Origin: an uncultured Roseibium sp.
GTDB taxonomy: Bacteria > Pseudomonadota > Alphaproteobacteria > Rhizobiales > Stappiaceae
Length of the DNA: 64,000 bases
Assembly (NCBI RefSeq): GCF_963669205.1
Contig: NZ_OY769915.1
Coordinates: forward strand, 1,896,001 to 1,960,000
Direction of reading: 5' to 3'
Shown here piece after piece: positions 54,498-63,216 of the stretch (its first letter is position 1; each line of letters starts with the position of its first letter). Below the pieces are notes generated by a model that was not told where the DNA came from, made no database searches, and saw only the letters and a list, made by a program, of their open reading frames with translations. Both the position numbers and the translations under genes were made by a program.

Positions 54498-55505
54498 ATG
54501 AAACTGGCGACGCTCAAGGATGGCAGCCGGGACGGCAAGCTGGTGGTGGTCAACGAGAGGCTGACCTATTGCACGGACGCAGGCCACATCGCACCGACAC
54601 TGCAGGCCGCACTGGATGACTGGGATGCGGTCGCACCCAAGCTGGCACTGCTCGCCGAAAGCCTGTCGCATGAGGCCGTGCCGACCATCCGGTTTCATGA
54701 GCATGACGCCCTGTCGCCCCTGCCGCGCGCCTACCAGTGGGCGGACGGCTCCGCCTATGTCAATCACGTCGAACTGGTCCGCAAGGCCAGGGGCGCGCAG
54801 ATGCCGGACAGTTTCTGGACCGATCCGCTGATGTATCAGGGCGGGTCCGACACGTTTCTTGCGCCGCGAGATCCGATCCGCATGCGCGACGAGGCCTGGG
54901 GCATTGACATGGAGGGCGAGATTGCCGTTGTCACCGGCGACGTACCCATGGGTGTCGGCCCGGAGGAGGCAAGGAACGCGATCCAGCTGGTGATGATCGT
55001 CAACGACGTGTCGCTGCGCGGTCTGATCCCGGCCGAACTCGGCAAGGGCTTCGGCTTCTTCCAGTCGAAACCGTCTTCCGCGTTTTCGCCCGTCGCCGTC
55101 ACGCCTGAGGAGCTTGGCGATGCCTGGCAGGACGGCAAGCTGCATCTGCCGCTGAACGTCGATCTGAACGGCGCGCCGTTCGGCCGGGCGCAGGCCGGTG
55201 TCGACATGACATTCGATTTCGGCCAGCTGATTGCCCATGCCGCAAAGTCGCGCAACCTCGGCGCCGGCACGATCATCGGCTCCGGCACCGTTTCCAACAA
55301 GCTCGACGGCGGACCCGGTAAGCCGGTGTCCGAAGGCGGTGTCGGCTACTCCTGCATTGCCGAGATCCGCATGATCGAGACCATCAATGACGGCCAGGCA
55401 AAGACACCGTTCATGAAGTTCGGCGACATGGTCCGCATCGAGATGCTGGACGCGGACGGGCATTCGATCTTCGGAGCAATCGAACAGACAGTGGAAAAAG
55501 GCTGA
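54498..55505 (+). CDS. fahA: fumarylacetoacetase (FAH family)
   Basis: A 335-residue hydrolase that splits fumarylacetoacetate into fumarate and acetoacetate, the last step of the homogentisate pathway. The FAH metal-site signatures are FLAPRDPIRMRDEAWGIDMEGEIAVV and MIVNDVSLRG. The catalytic lysine region (GKGFGFFQSKPSSAFSP) and C-terminal AGTIIGSGTVSN are also present. The intermediate isomerase step is not encoded by a recognisable MaiA nearby. GGAG lies before the ATG. Confidence 0.93.
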   Translation: MKLATLKDGSRDGKLVVVNERLTYCTDAGHIAPTLQAALDDWDAVAPKLALLAESLSHEAVPTIRFHEHDALSPLPRAYQWADGSAYVNHVELVRKARGAQMPDSFWTDPLMYQGGSDTFLAPRDPIRMRDEAWGIDMEGEIAVVTGDVPMGVGPEEARNAIQLVMIVNDVSLRGLIPAELGKGFGFFQSKPSSAFSPVAVTPEELGDAWQDGKLHLPLNVDLNGAPFGRAQAGVDMTFDFGQLIAHAAKSRNLGAGTIIGSGTVSNKLDGGPGKPVSEGGVGYSCIAEIRMIETINDGQAKTPFMKFGDMVRIEMLDADGHSIFGAIEQTVEKG

Positions 55506-55655
55506 AAGACTGCTGTGAATTTTTCTTGTTTCGTCGAATTAGAACAGCACTGAGTATATCAAGGAGGTGATTTTCAATTTAAAGGTGTATTTGACAGTGT
55601 TGCTTCTCAACTCTGTTTGCTGTCGAAAACACTTACAAATTGACCGGTGTCCGCA
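55506..55655 (+). promoter_or_regulatory. low-GC leader of the orphan gene
   Basis: An AT-rich stretch of 150 bases after fahA. It contains a perfect ribosome-site-like AGGAGGTGA at 55562-55570 without a clear start codon behind it, and a TTGACA hexamer at 55591-55596 that could be a -35 element. Base composition differs sharply from fahA and matches the gene that follows. Confidence 0.45.
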
Positions 55656-56330
55656 ATGAACGAACTCTTTCCTCATCCATTTGACGACCTAAACGAAAAA
55701 GAGGCTGCTGTACTGAGCTTTACTTCCGACAGAGTGGGGAACGCCTCCTCTGAGGCAGGTGGGGTCATTGTCTGTCCAACGAAAGATGCAATAATCTGGT
55801 CAGTATGTATTGAGAGATTTTGTTCCAAGCACAGAGCTTGGGAATGGAATTCACTAGAAAAAATATTTGTAGATGAAGTTGGGGGAAGTATAGGTCATTT
55901 CTTGGCAAAAAATAGACCTAGTCGCGGTCTTAGAAAGAACTCACTTTCTCCATACCTAGTTCCACTTTCAGACTATGCGAGTTTGTTTGGGTTAGGTAGT
56001 TCTTCTGTTACGTCAAAAAGAATTAATGAGTTCAAAGATGCAGAGCGGTCGTTGGAAGAAAAGGCGCTGATAAAAGATCCATTTTTGTTCGGCGTTCCAG
56101 GAGCTGAATTGTTGATTTTTGGTCTGATACCTTACGATTTTTCTTTTAAAACCGAAGAAGGTGCTGAAAAAGTTATAAAAATGAAGTCATTACTTTGGGA
56201 AATTGAATATGAAAAAGAGAATAGTGCACTAAAACTAGATTTACGTATTCGAGTTTTTAAGCTTGCTAATATTTTAAGAGGAATGTTCATCGAACACATA
56301 AAACGAATAGAAAAGGATGATGATGTCTAA
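55656..56330 (+). CDS. low-GC orphan gene inside the homogentisate operon
   Basis: A 224-residue protein that I do not recognise. Codon use is strikingly unlike the neighbours (many AAA, AAT, ATA, TTT and TTA codons; GC near 40 percent against about 62). Notable features: a Cys/Trp-rich block (VCIERFCSKHRAWEWNSLEK, about residues 51-70), then RPSRGLRKNSLSPYLVPLSDYA, and a strongly charged helical C terminus (IEHIKRIEKDDDV). No signal peptide. The GTG at 55647 could add three residues. Its last codons overlap the start of the MBL-fold gene, so it lies exactly in the gap between two operon genes. Recent horizontal acquisition is likely. Confidence 0.7.
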   Translation: MNELFPHPFDDLNEKEAAVLSFTSDRVGNASSEAGGVIVCPTKDAIIWSVCIERFCSKHRAWEWNSLEKIFVDEVGGSIGHFLAKNRPSRGLRKNSLSPYLVPLSDYASLFGLGSSSVTSKRINEFKDAERSLEEKALIKDPFLFGVPGAELLIFGLIPYDFSFKTEEGAEKVIKMKSLLWEIEYEKENSALKLDLRIRVFKLANILRGMFIEHIKRIEKDDDV

Positions 56331-57273
56331 GCAATTCGCATCCGCCGGAGACATGGCGGAAAAGGAAATCTCCTTTACCGAAATCGGCCGGGATCTCTGG
56401 GCTTTCACCGCCGAGGGCGACCCGAATTCCGGCGTCATCATCGGCGATGACAGCGTCATGATCATCGAGGCGCAGGCGACACCGCGCCTTGCCGAGAAGG
56501 TGATCGAGAAGGTGCGTTCCGTCACCGACAAGCCGATCACCCATCTCGTTTTGACCCACTATCACGCGGTGCGCGTTCTGGGGGCATCCGCCTACAACGC
56601 CCAGACCGTCATCATGAGCGAGAAGGCGCGTTCCATGGTCGCCGAGCGCGGCAAGGAGGACTGGGCGAGCGAGTTCGAGCGCTTCCCGCGACTTTTCCAG
56701 GGCCACGAGAGCATTCCGGGTCTGACATGGCCGACCACGACCTTCAATGACCGCATGACGGTCTATCTCGGCAAGCGCCGGGTCGACCTGATGTTCCTCG
56801 GCCGTGCGCACACGGCGGGCGACATCGTCGCCTATGTGCCGGACGCCAATGTCATGTTCACCGGTGATATCGTGGAGTATCACTCGGCCTGTTATTGCGG
56901 CGACGGACATTTTGGCGACTGGCCCGGCACGCTGGAACAGATCCGCAAGTTCGATCTCGACGCCATCGCGCCGGGAAGGGGCGATGCGCTTGTCGGCTCC
57001 GACATGGTCAATGCGGCGCTGGATTCCACGGCGGATTTCGTTCGCTCGACCTATGAGCCGGTGGCGAAGGTCGCCAAGCGTGGCGGAACGCTGAAGGAAG
57101 CCTGGGACGCCTGCCGCGCTGCCTGCGATGCCAAGTTCAAGGACTACGCCATCTACGAGCACTGCCTGCCGTTCAATGTCGCCCGCGCCTATGACGAAGC
57201 GCAGGACATCGACACGCCGCGGATCTGGACGGCGGAGCGCGATGCGAAAATGTGGGCGGATCTGCAGGGCTGA
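56323..57273 (+). CDS. MBL-fold protein with atypical metal motif
   Basis: A 316-residue metallo-beta-lactamase-fold protein. The canonical HxHxDH is here HYHAVR, so the Asp and His that bind the second metal are replaced by Val and Arg. Other MBL elements are present (GRAHTAGDIVAYVP, FTGDIVEYHSACYCGDG). Its C-terminal 100 residues are helical. The reaction is unknown; being next to the DinB, FAD and DUF2783 genes suggests a step in aromatic acid breakdown. Three consecutive ATG codons (56317, 56320, 56323) overlap the end of the low-GC gene; 56323 has the best spacing from AAGG. Confidence 0.82.
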   Translation: MSKQFASAGDMAEKEISFTEIGRDLWAFTAEGDPNSGVIIGDDSVMIIEAQATPRLAEKVIEKVRSVTDKPITHLVLTHYHAVRVLGASAYNAQTVIMSEKARSMVAERGKEDWASEFERFPRLFQGHESIPGLTWPTTTFNDRMTVYLGKRRVDLMFLGRAHTAGDIVAYVPDANVMFTGDIVEYHSACYCGDGHFGDWPGTLEQIRKFDLDAIAPGRGDALVGSDMVNAALDSTADFVRSTYEPVAKVAKRGGTLKEAWDACRAACDAKFKDYAIYEHCLPFNVARAYDEAQDIDTPRIWTAERDAKMWADLQG

Positions 57274-57276
57274 GCC

Positions 57277-57801
57277 GTGACCGCGTTTCCCGAACATCTC
57301 AGGCTGATGGCCCGCAACAACGCCTATGCCAATGAACGGCTCCATGACGCCTGTTGCGTTCTCCCGCAAAGCGAATTCGAGGCGGAGCGGACGAACTTCT
57401 TTCCCTCCATCCGCGAGACCCTCAACCACATCTGGGAGGTCGATCGCTACTATCTCGATGCGCTGTGCGAAGAAGGCAGGGGACTGACGGTCTACGAGAC
57501 GCCGCATCTGGAAACGGCGGACGCGCTCAAGGCGGCGCAGGCGCTTGAAGACCGGAAGCTGATCCGGTTCTGTGATGATCTCACGGAGGCCGATCTGGAC
57601 AGAACGGTTCTTCATGAAAGAGGCGCGAACGGTGCGCACCGGGAAACGATCGGCGCGACGCTTCTGCACCTCTTCCAGCACCAGGTCCATCATCGCGGCC
57701 AGGTGCACGCCATGTTGGCCGGGACCGGCGTCAAGGCGCCGCAGCTTGACGACTTCTTTCTCGAGTTTGGCCGCCATCCGGTGGCGGAAAAACATATGTG
57801 A
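57277..57801 (+). CDS. DinB/YfiT-fold putative metalloenzyme
   Basis: A 174-residue four-helix-bundle protein of the DinB family. The metal triad is H51 (NHIWEVDRYY), H135 and H139 (LFQHQVHHRGQVHAML). Structurally related proteins include mycothiol- and glutathione-dependent maleylpyruvate isomerases. Since this operon produces maleylacetoacetate and lacks a recognisable MaiA, this gene is a candidate isomerase (hypothesis). GTG start, two bases after the MBL stop. Confidence 0.85.
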   Translation: MTAFPEHLRLMARNNAYANERLHDACCVLPQSEFEAERTNFFPSIRETLNHIWEVDRYYLDALCEEGRGLTVYETPHLETADALKAAQALEDRKLIRFCDDLTEADLDRTVLHERGANGAHRETIGATLLHLFQHQVHHRGQVHAMLAGTGVKAPQLDDFFLEFGRHPVAEKHM

Positions 57802-57824
57802 CGCGTGAACTGGGAGGTTCATTT

Positions 57825-59438
57825 GTGACCAAGCTTTTCGAAGTGCCGCTTTACCCCTACAGGCACAGTCCTGATCAGGATGCGCCGGCGCCCGTTCGCC
57901 ATCCGGTCGTGATCATCGGCGCCGGGCCTGTCGGCCTGGCCATGGCGATTGATCTTGCGCAGGCGGATGTGCCGGTGCTTGTCCTCGACGACAACGACAA
58001 GGTGAGTGTCGGCTCGCGCGCGATCTGCTTCGCCAAACGGTCGCTCGAGATATTCGACCGGCTCGGCTGCGGCGATGAAATGGTCGAAAAGGGGGTCGTC
58101 TGGAACCTCGGCAAGGTCTATTTCGGCGACCGTCAGGTCTATAATTTCGACCTGCTCCCGGAAGCCGGTCACAGGCGTCCGGCCTTCATCAATCTGCAGC
58201 AATATTACTGCGAACTCTACCTCGTCGAGCGCATCAGGGCGCTGCAGGCCGAAGGAAAACCGGTCGAGATCCGGGGCGGCAACCGCGTCGAGAACCTGCA
58301 CCAATATGACGACCACACGCTGGTCACCATCGAAACGGCCGAGGGCGCTTACAACCTGGAAGCCGACTGGCTGATTGCCTGTGATGGTGCCAATTCACCG
58401 GCACGCCGGATGCTCGATCTCGACTTTGTCGGCAGAGTGTTCGAGGACAACTTCCTGATCGCCGATGTCGTCATGAAAGCGGATTTTCCGACAGAGCGCT
58501 GGTTCTGGTTCGACCCGCCGTTCAACAAGGACCAGTCGGCGCTGCTGCACAAGCAGCCGGACGGCGTCTGGCGCATCGACCTTCAACTCGGCTGGGACAT
58601 CGACAAGGAAAAGGAAAAGAAGCCTGAAAACGTCATTCCGAGGCTGAAGCAGATGCTGGGCGAGGACGTTGAGTTCGACCTGGAGTGGGTGTCGATCTAT
58701 ACGTTCCAGTGCCGCCGCATGGAGGAGTTCCGGCACGGGCGGGTCATCTTCGCCGGTGACAGTGCACACCAGGTCTCGCCGTTCGGCGCACGCGGAGCCA
58801 ATTCCGGTTTTCAGGATGCCGACAATCTCGGCTGGAAGCTCAAACTGGTTCTTGACGGCAAGGCGCCCGAAACGCTGCTCGACAGCTACACGTTCGAACG
58901 CGAGCACGGCGCGGACGAGAACATCCTGCAAAGCTCCCGCTCGACGGATTTCATCACGCCGAAATCCGAAATGAGCCGGATCTTCCGGGACGCCGTACTG
59001 GATCTTTCCGAGCATTACGCATTTGCGCGCCCGCTGGTCAATTCCGGGCGGCTGTCCGTCCCGTGTGTCTATGACGGGTCACCCCTGAACGGTCCCGACG
59101 CGGCTACACTTCCCGAACGCACCCGGCCCGGAAGTCCCGCCGTGGACGCACCCATCGGTGACGGCTGGCTTCTTCAGGACCTCGGCGGCGCGTTCGTGCT
59201 CCTCGGGATCGGTGTCGATGTCCCCGAACGTCTGGAAACGGGCGGGGTCGTCATTGAAGGCCTCTCGATCCCGGATGACGCTGTCGGCCCGGAACTTAAC
59301 AGCCGTTACCTGGGCACATCTGAAAGGGCGGTCTACCTGATCCGTCCGGATCAGCATGTTGCCGCACGCTGGCTCGACTATTCCGAAGAAGACGTCGCGG
59401 CCGCTCTGAGAACTGCAACGGGATGGCAAGGACAATGA
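57825..59438 (+). CDS. FAD-dependent aromatic monooxygenase (MhpA/PHBH type)
   Basis: A 537-residue class A flavoprotein hydroxylase. Dinucleotide-binding motif VVIIGAGPVGLAMAIDLAQ near residue 28, the DG motif IACDGANSPARR and the GD motif RVIFAGDSAHQVSPFGARGAN are all intact. The C-terminal thioredoxin-like domain is present. The family hydroxylates phenols with NAD(P)H; the closest known roles are 3-(3-hydroxyphenyl)propionate hydroxylase and, in homogentisate clusters, 3-hydroxyphenylacetate 6-hydroxylase (MhaA). GTG start at 57825 follows GGAGG. Confidence 0.88.
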   Translation: MTKLFEVPLYPYRHSPDQDAPAPVRHPVVIIGAGPVGLAMAIDLAQADVPVLVLDDNDKVSVGSRAICFAKRSLEIFDRLGCGDEMVEKGVVWNLGKVYFGDRQVYNFDLLPEAGHRRPAFINLQQYYCELYLVERIRALQAEGKPVEIRGGNRVENLHQYDDHTLVTIETAEGAYNLEADWLIACDGANSPARRMLDLDFVGRVFEDNFLIADVVMKADFPTERWFWFDPPFNKDQSALLHKQPDGVWRIDLQLGWDIDKEKEKKPENVIPRLKQMLGEDVEFDLEWVSIYTFQCRRMEEFRHGRVIFAGDSAHQVSPFGARGANSGFQDADNLGWKLKLVLDGKAPETLLDSYTFEREHGADENILQSSRSTDFITPKSEMSRIFRDAVLDLSEHYAFARPLVNSGRLSVPCVYDGSPLNGPDAATLPERTRPGSPAVDAPIGDGWLLQDLGGAFVLLGIGVDVPERLETGGVVIEGLSIPDDAVGPELNSRYLGTSERAVYLIRPDQHVAARWLDYSEEDVAAALRTATGWQGQ

Positions 59439-59626
59439 CAGCTGACATAACCGCACCGAAACTGGAGACCCCGGACGCGTTCTACGCCGATTTGCTCGCT
59501 GCGCACGAAGATCTCAGCAAGGCGGAGAGCGATGCCTACAATGCGCGTCTTATTCTCCTGATGGCCAATCATATTGCGGACGCCGATGTTCTGAGGGAAC
59601 TGCTCGACGCGGCAAAACGGAAATAG
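59435..59626 (+). CDS. DUF2783 small protein
   Basis: A 63-residue acidic, helical protein (LETPDAFYADLLAAHEDLS, then LILLMANHIADADVLRELLD) of the DUF2783 family. It overlaps the FAD monooxygenase by four bases, so the two are made together. A small partner of this kind matches the coupling protein MhaB of 3-hydroxyphenylacetate hydroxylase in Pseudomonas putida; equivalence is inferred from position and size. Confidence 0.85.
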   Translation: MTADITAPKLETPDAFYADLLAAHEDLSKAESDAYNARLILLMANHIADADVLRELLDAAKRK

Positions 59627-59919
59627 ACCTGCTGCCTCTTTTCGGTCCCGGACGGCCCGGGCTGCGGTAAGCGAATCGCACACTGGGCGGGCAGTCAAAA
59701 CCTATGGTGGCAATACGTATTTCATCAATCGGATTTTTGGACGCTGCTATTTATTTTAGGGCCAAACGCCTTAAACAATTTTACCGAGTATCCGATTGCA
59801 AAGACATGGATTTTCGGGTTCGATTTAATTTACCCTCAAAGCTATCGCAGTAAATTCCTTATCTTCATCAATTGTTTATCTGCTCCGACACTTACTCGTT
59901 GAAAGTGTTGGGGGATACG
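59627..59919 (+). promoter_or_regulatory. AT-rich promoter region of the chemoreceptor
   Basis: About 290 bases between the aromatic operon and the chemoreceptor, AT-rich from 59700 on. No clear terminator for the operon is seen here. No confident promoter hexamers are assigned. Confidence 0.4.
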
Positions 59920-62364
59920 ATGTCGAGCTTACTTGCACCACTCAAGAACGCGCGCTTCGCGACCAAGGTCGGTGGCGGATTTCTTACGATGATCTTGGTG
60001 GCAGCGGCTGTCGGTGCTGTCGGGACGGTCGCGATCCTGGGTTTGCGGACCCAGTCGGATATCAGCGCGAAGGCGACCGCATCAATGGCCGGATTGCAGC
60101 AGGTGGCGCAGGCGCAGGAAGCCTATCTCTCCGGCGGGAACAAGGAGTTGGCGGATGCGGCCAACGGCCAGATCGCAAGTCTCGAAGCATCCCTGCAGAT
60201 TCTGAACGTTGCCTACGGTGAGGGATCGGCGCAGAATCCGACAATGCAGGCCATATCACTGGTCGGCCGCCTTGGAACGGAATTCGACGGGGTAGTCTCC
60301 GCCGTTGACAGCCGCCAGGTGCAGGTCGACAAGCTGCTGCATTCCGCGCTTGGACTTGAAACGCTCGCCGTTGAGATTTCCGAGCAGATGTCCAAGATCA
60401 AACGCGAGGCTGGAGCCGCGGCAAAGAAAGCGTCCGGAACGCGCAACCGCGCCGACAAGGTCGGACGCATGTTGTCTCATGTAGAAGACAGCTCGACGGA
60501 GCTGAGCGCGTCGATCAAGAAGGCCGCGCTCTTCGGCGACCTGCCGGAAAAAGACACGCAGATGGTGCGCGAGGAGATGGCAACGCTCGTCAAGACGGCG
60601 AAGAAGTCGGCCAAACTCAAGGTGGACGGTGTTGATCCCGCCAGCTTGAAAGGGTTGTCCGCCGCCACGGGCGCGATCGCGGACCAATTGCCAGGTACCG
60701 AAGGTGCGGATGGCATGGCAGGTGCGGTTGCGAAGGATGTCGCCAAGAAGATCGCCGCGGACCTTGCGAGCCTGCATCTTCAGGCTTCGGAGCTCAGGAA
60801 GGCCGTTTATGAAGCCGCCGACACGGCCAAAAAGGTGGCCGCGACCGCTCAGTCGAAACTCGGCATCGTCGATCTCGTGAATGTAAACGCGTCGAAGTTC
60901 CTGAGCGCTTCTCTTGAAATCAGGTCAGCGACAATGGAGTTCTTCGCCGGGTTTGAATCCATGAGCGCCGACGCGGTCACCACCCGGATCGGCATCATCA
61001 GAAACCTTGCCAACACACTCAAGGCCGACAGCGCGGCATTTCCCGAAATTGCGGAGACGGTTGCGAGGATCGATCAGGAAGTCGACGCGTTCGAAACCGA
61101 ATTCGCAGGTATGGTCGCAGCGACGGATGCTTTTGAGCTCAAGCGGGAAGCACTGATCGCGATTTCCGCCGACGTCCGCAATGTCATTACCGGACTGACC
61201 GAGGCGCAGTCATCAAGCGCATATGCAAGGGCGAACAGCGCACTCTGGTTCATTGCGCTCGCCCTCGTGACCGCGGTCGTTGTCGGCGGACTGCTGGCCT
61301 ATGTCGTCTCGCTCGTCATTACCAGGCCGACGCGCGCCTTGACGTCTGCCATGGCGCGGCTGGCGGATGGCGACACCGATGTCGTCATTCCCGCATCCGA
61401 ACAACGCGATGAACTCGGCGACATGAGCCGGACCGTAAAGATCTTCCAGGAAAACGCGAAGGATCGCGTCCGGCTGGAACACGAGACCGAGGCCCATCAG
61501 CAGGAGCAAAATGCGCGTCAGGCGGAAATCGAGACCCTGATCGAAGGCTTCCGGCAGGAAGTGCAGGAGCTCCTCGGAGCCATGGATGAGACAGCTGCAG
61601 GCATGTCTGAAACGGCGGCAGCGCTCGGCGGGATTGCCGAGAGCAGTGCAGAGCAGGCAAGCGATACGTCCCGGATCAGTGACGATGCGTCCAACAGCGT
61701 TGAAAACGTCGCAAGCGCGGCGGAGGAATTGTCCGCCTCGATTGCCGAGATCGGCGATCAGGTCACCCGCTCCTCCGAAATTGTCACCAAGGCGACCGGT
61801 GCCGTGCACGAGACCAACGGCAAGGTGCAGAACCTTGCCGAAGCGGCAACGAAGATCGGTGAAGTGGTCAGCCTCATTCAGGCGATTGCCGAACAGACCA
61901 ATCTGCTTGCGCTCAACGCAACGATCGAAGCGGCCAGGGCCGGCGAGGCCGGCAAAGGGTTTGCGGTTGTGGCTGCCGAGGTCAAGGAACTGGCAACGCA
62001 GACATCAAGGGCGACCGAGGAAATCTCGTCGCAGATCCATACCATTCAGGATTCCACGACGGATGCCGCGACCGCAATTGCGTCCATTTCCGATACCATG
62101 GAAGAGGTCAACGGCTACACGCAGGGCATCTCGTCGTCCGTTTCCCAGCAGGGAGCGGCAACCAACGAGATCTCGGGCAATGTTCAGCGCGCTGCCGAAA
62201 GCACGCTGGCCGTGAGAAGCAACATTTCCCGTCTTTCCAATGCGGTCGAGGAGACCCGGCAGGTTTCCGGAAACGTGCTCGCCGCCTCCGGCGACCTCAG
62301 CAGTCGCAGCAACGATTTGAAGAAGGGCATTGAAACCTTCCTGGACCGCGTCGCCTCCGCGTGA
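59920..62364 (+). CDS. methyl-accepting chemotaxis protein
   Basis: A transmembrane chemoreceptor of 814 residues. The first membrane helix is FLTMILVAAAVGAVGTVAILG (about 21-41), the second ALWFIALALVTAVVVGGLLAY (about 445-465). The periplasmic domain of about 400 residues is unusually long and Ala/Lys/Ser-rich with heptad-like helices. A HAMP domain and MCP signalling domain follow; the hairpin tip EQTNLLALNATIEAARAGEA is intact. No CheR-binding pentapeptide at the C terminus. Start at 59920 follows GGGGGATA. Its place beside aromatic catabolism genes suggests taxis to aromatic acids (inference). Confidence 0.9.
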   Translation: MSSLLAPLKNARFATKVGGGFLTMILVAAAVGAVGTVAILGLRTQSDISAKATASMAGLQQVAQAQEAYLSGGNKELADAANGQIASLEASLQILNVAYGEGSAQNPTMQAISLVGRLGTEFDGVVSAVDSRQVQVDKLLHSALGLETLAVEISEQMSKIKREAGAAAKKASGTRNRADKVGRMLSHVEDSSTELSASIKKAALFGDLPEKDTQMVREEMATLVKTAKKSAKLKVDGVDPASLKGLSAATGAIADQLPGTEGADGMAGAVAKDVAKKIAADLASLHLQASELRKAVYEAADTAKKVAATAQSKLGIVDLVNVNASKFLSASLEIRSATMEFFAGFESMSADAVTTRIGIIRNLANTLKADSAAFPEIAETVARIDQEVDAFETEFAGMVAATDAFELKREALIAISADVRNVITGLTEAQSSSAYARANSALWFIALALVTAVVVGGLLAYVVSLVITRPTRALTSAMARLADGDTDVVIPASEQRDELGDMSRTVKIFQENAKDRVRLEHETEAHQQEQNARQAEIETLIEGFRQEVQELLGAMDETAAGMSETAAALGGIAESSAEQASDTSRISDDASNSVENVASAAEELSASIAEIGDQVTRSSEIVTKATGAVHETNGKVQNLAEAATKIGEVVSLIQAIAEQTNLLALNATIEAARAGEAGKGFAVVAAEVKELATQTSRATEEISSQIHTIQDSTTDAATAIASISDTMEEVNGYTQGISSSVSQQGAATNEISGNVQRAAESTLAVRSNISRLSNAVEETRQVSGNVLAASGDLSSRSNDLKKGIETFLDRVASA

Positions 62365-62387
62365 CGCGGGCCTCCAACTCAACTTAT

Positions 62388-62413
62388 GGCGGCCTCCGGG
62401 CCGCCTTTTTTTT
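62388..62413 (+). terminator. rho-independent terminator of the chemoreceptor gene
   Basis: The stem GGCGGCC / GGCCGCC with a TCCG loop, followed by eight T residues. It lies 23 bases after the chemoreceptor stop and just before the convergent hpaH-like stop. Confidence 0.92.
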
Positions 62414-62415
62414 GT

Positions 62416-63216
62416 TTAGTCGAAGCGGATATCCACGGATCCGAACGCGCCGAAGTCGGCGTGGATCTCAGACCCGGGCGGGCACTCGACGGGTCTGACG
62501 AAGCTGCCGGAGAGGATCACGTGTCCCGGTTCGATTTTCTGCCCGTATCCGGCCATGCGCCGGGCAAGCCAGGCGACGCTTTCAGCCGGGTCGTTCAACA
62601 CGCCGGCACCGAGCCCGGTTTCCTCGATCTCCTCGTTTCGGAACACGAGCGCCCCGACCCAGCGCAGATCGAAGGCGTCCGGCGGGTGCCGTTCTTCTCC
62701 AAGAACGATACCCGCGTTTGCGGCGTTGTCGCTGATCGTGTCATGGACGGTTCGCACTTTGCCGGTGTCAGGATCGGAACGCAGAATGCGGGTGTCCAGA
62801 ATTTCGATAGCCGGGACGACATGGCCGGTTGCGGCAAGAACGTCGTCGCGCGTCACATCTTCACCGCCAAGCTCCGACCCCATGACAAACGCGATTTCTG
62901 CCTCGATACGCGGCTGGATGAACCGTCCTTCCGGCACGGTCGTGCCACTTTCGAATGCCATGTCGTCAAACAGGATGCCGCTGTCCGGGATATCGATTTT
63001 CAAGGCGGACTGCATCGCTTTCGAAGTCAGGCCGATCTTCCAGCCGATGACATGCCGCCCCTCGGCAAGTTTCCGGGCATGGATGGCATTCTGGATTGCG
63101 TAGGCATCATCCATGCCGATGTCAGGATGGCGCAGGGAGAGGAGGCCGATCTGCCGTCCTGTTCTTTCCGCTTCGAGGAGATCGGCCGCTGCACGGGCAT
63201 GGTCTTCAGGTGTCAT
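62416..63216 (-). CDS. hpaH: 2-oxo-hept-4-ene-1,7-dioate hydratase (HpaH-like)
   Basis: A 266-residue hydratase of the FAH superfamily. Signatures are GRHVIGWKIGLTSKAMQ (active-site Lys), GILFDDMAFESG, and PRIEAEIAFVMGSEL with metal-binding Glu residues. The sequence matches HpaH of homoprotocatechuate (3,4-dihydroxyphenylacetate) breakdown better than MhpD, but other dienoate hydratases are possible. It overlaps the HpaG-like gene by four bases. Confidence 0.82.
   Translation of the reverse strand: MTPEDHARAAADLLEAERTGRQIGLLSLRHPDIGMDDAYAIQNAIHARKLAEGRHVIGWKIGLTSKAMQSALKIDIPDSGILFDDMAFESGTTVPEGRFIQPRIEAEIAFVMGSELGGEDVTRDDVLAATGHVVPAIEILDTRILRSDPDTGKVRTVHDTISDNAANAGIVLGEERHPPDAFDLRWVGALVFRNEEIEETGLGAGVLNDPAESVAWLARRMAGYGQKIEPGHVILSGSFVRPVECPPGSEIHADFGAFGSVDIRFD

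Noticed and set aside
55597..55659. 20-codon frame whose stop overlaps the orphan gene's ATG
   Set aside because: It could be a leader peptide, but has no ribosome site at the right distance and no recognisable sequence.
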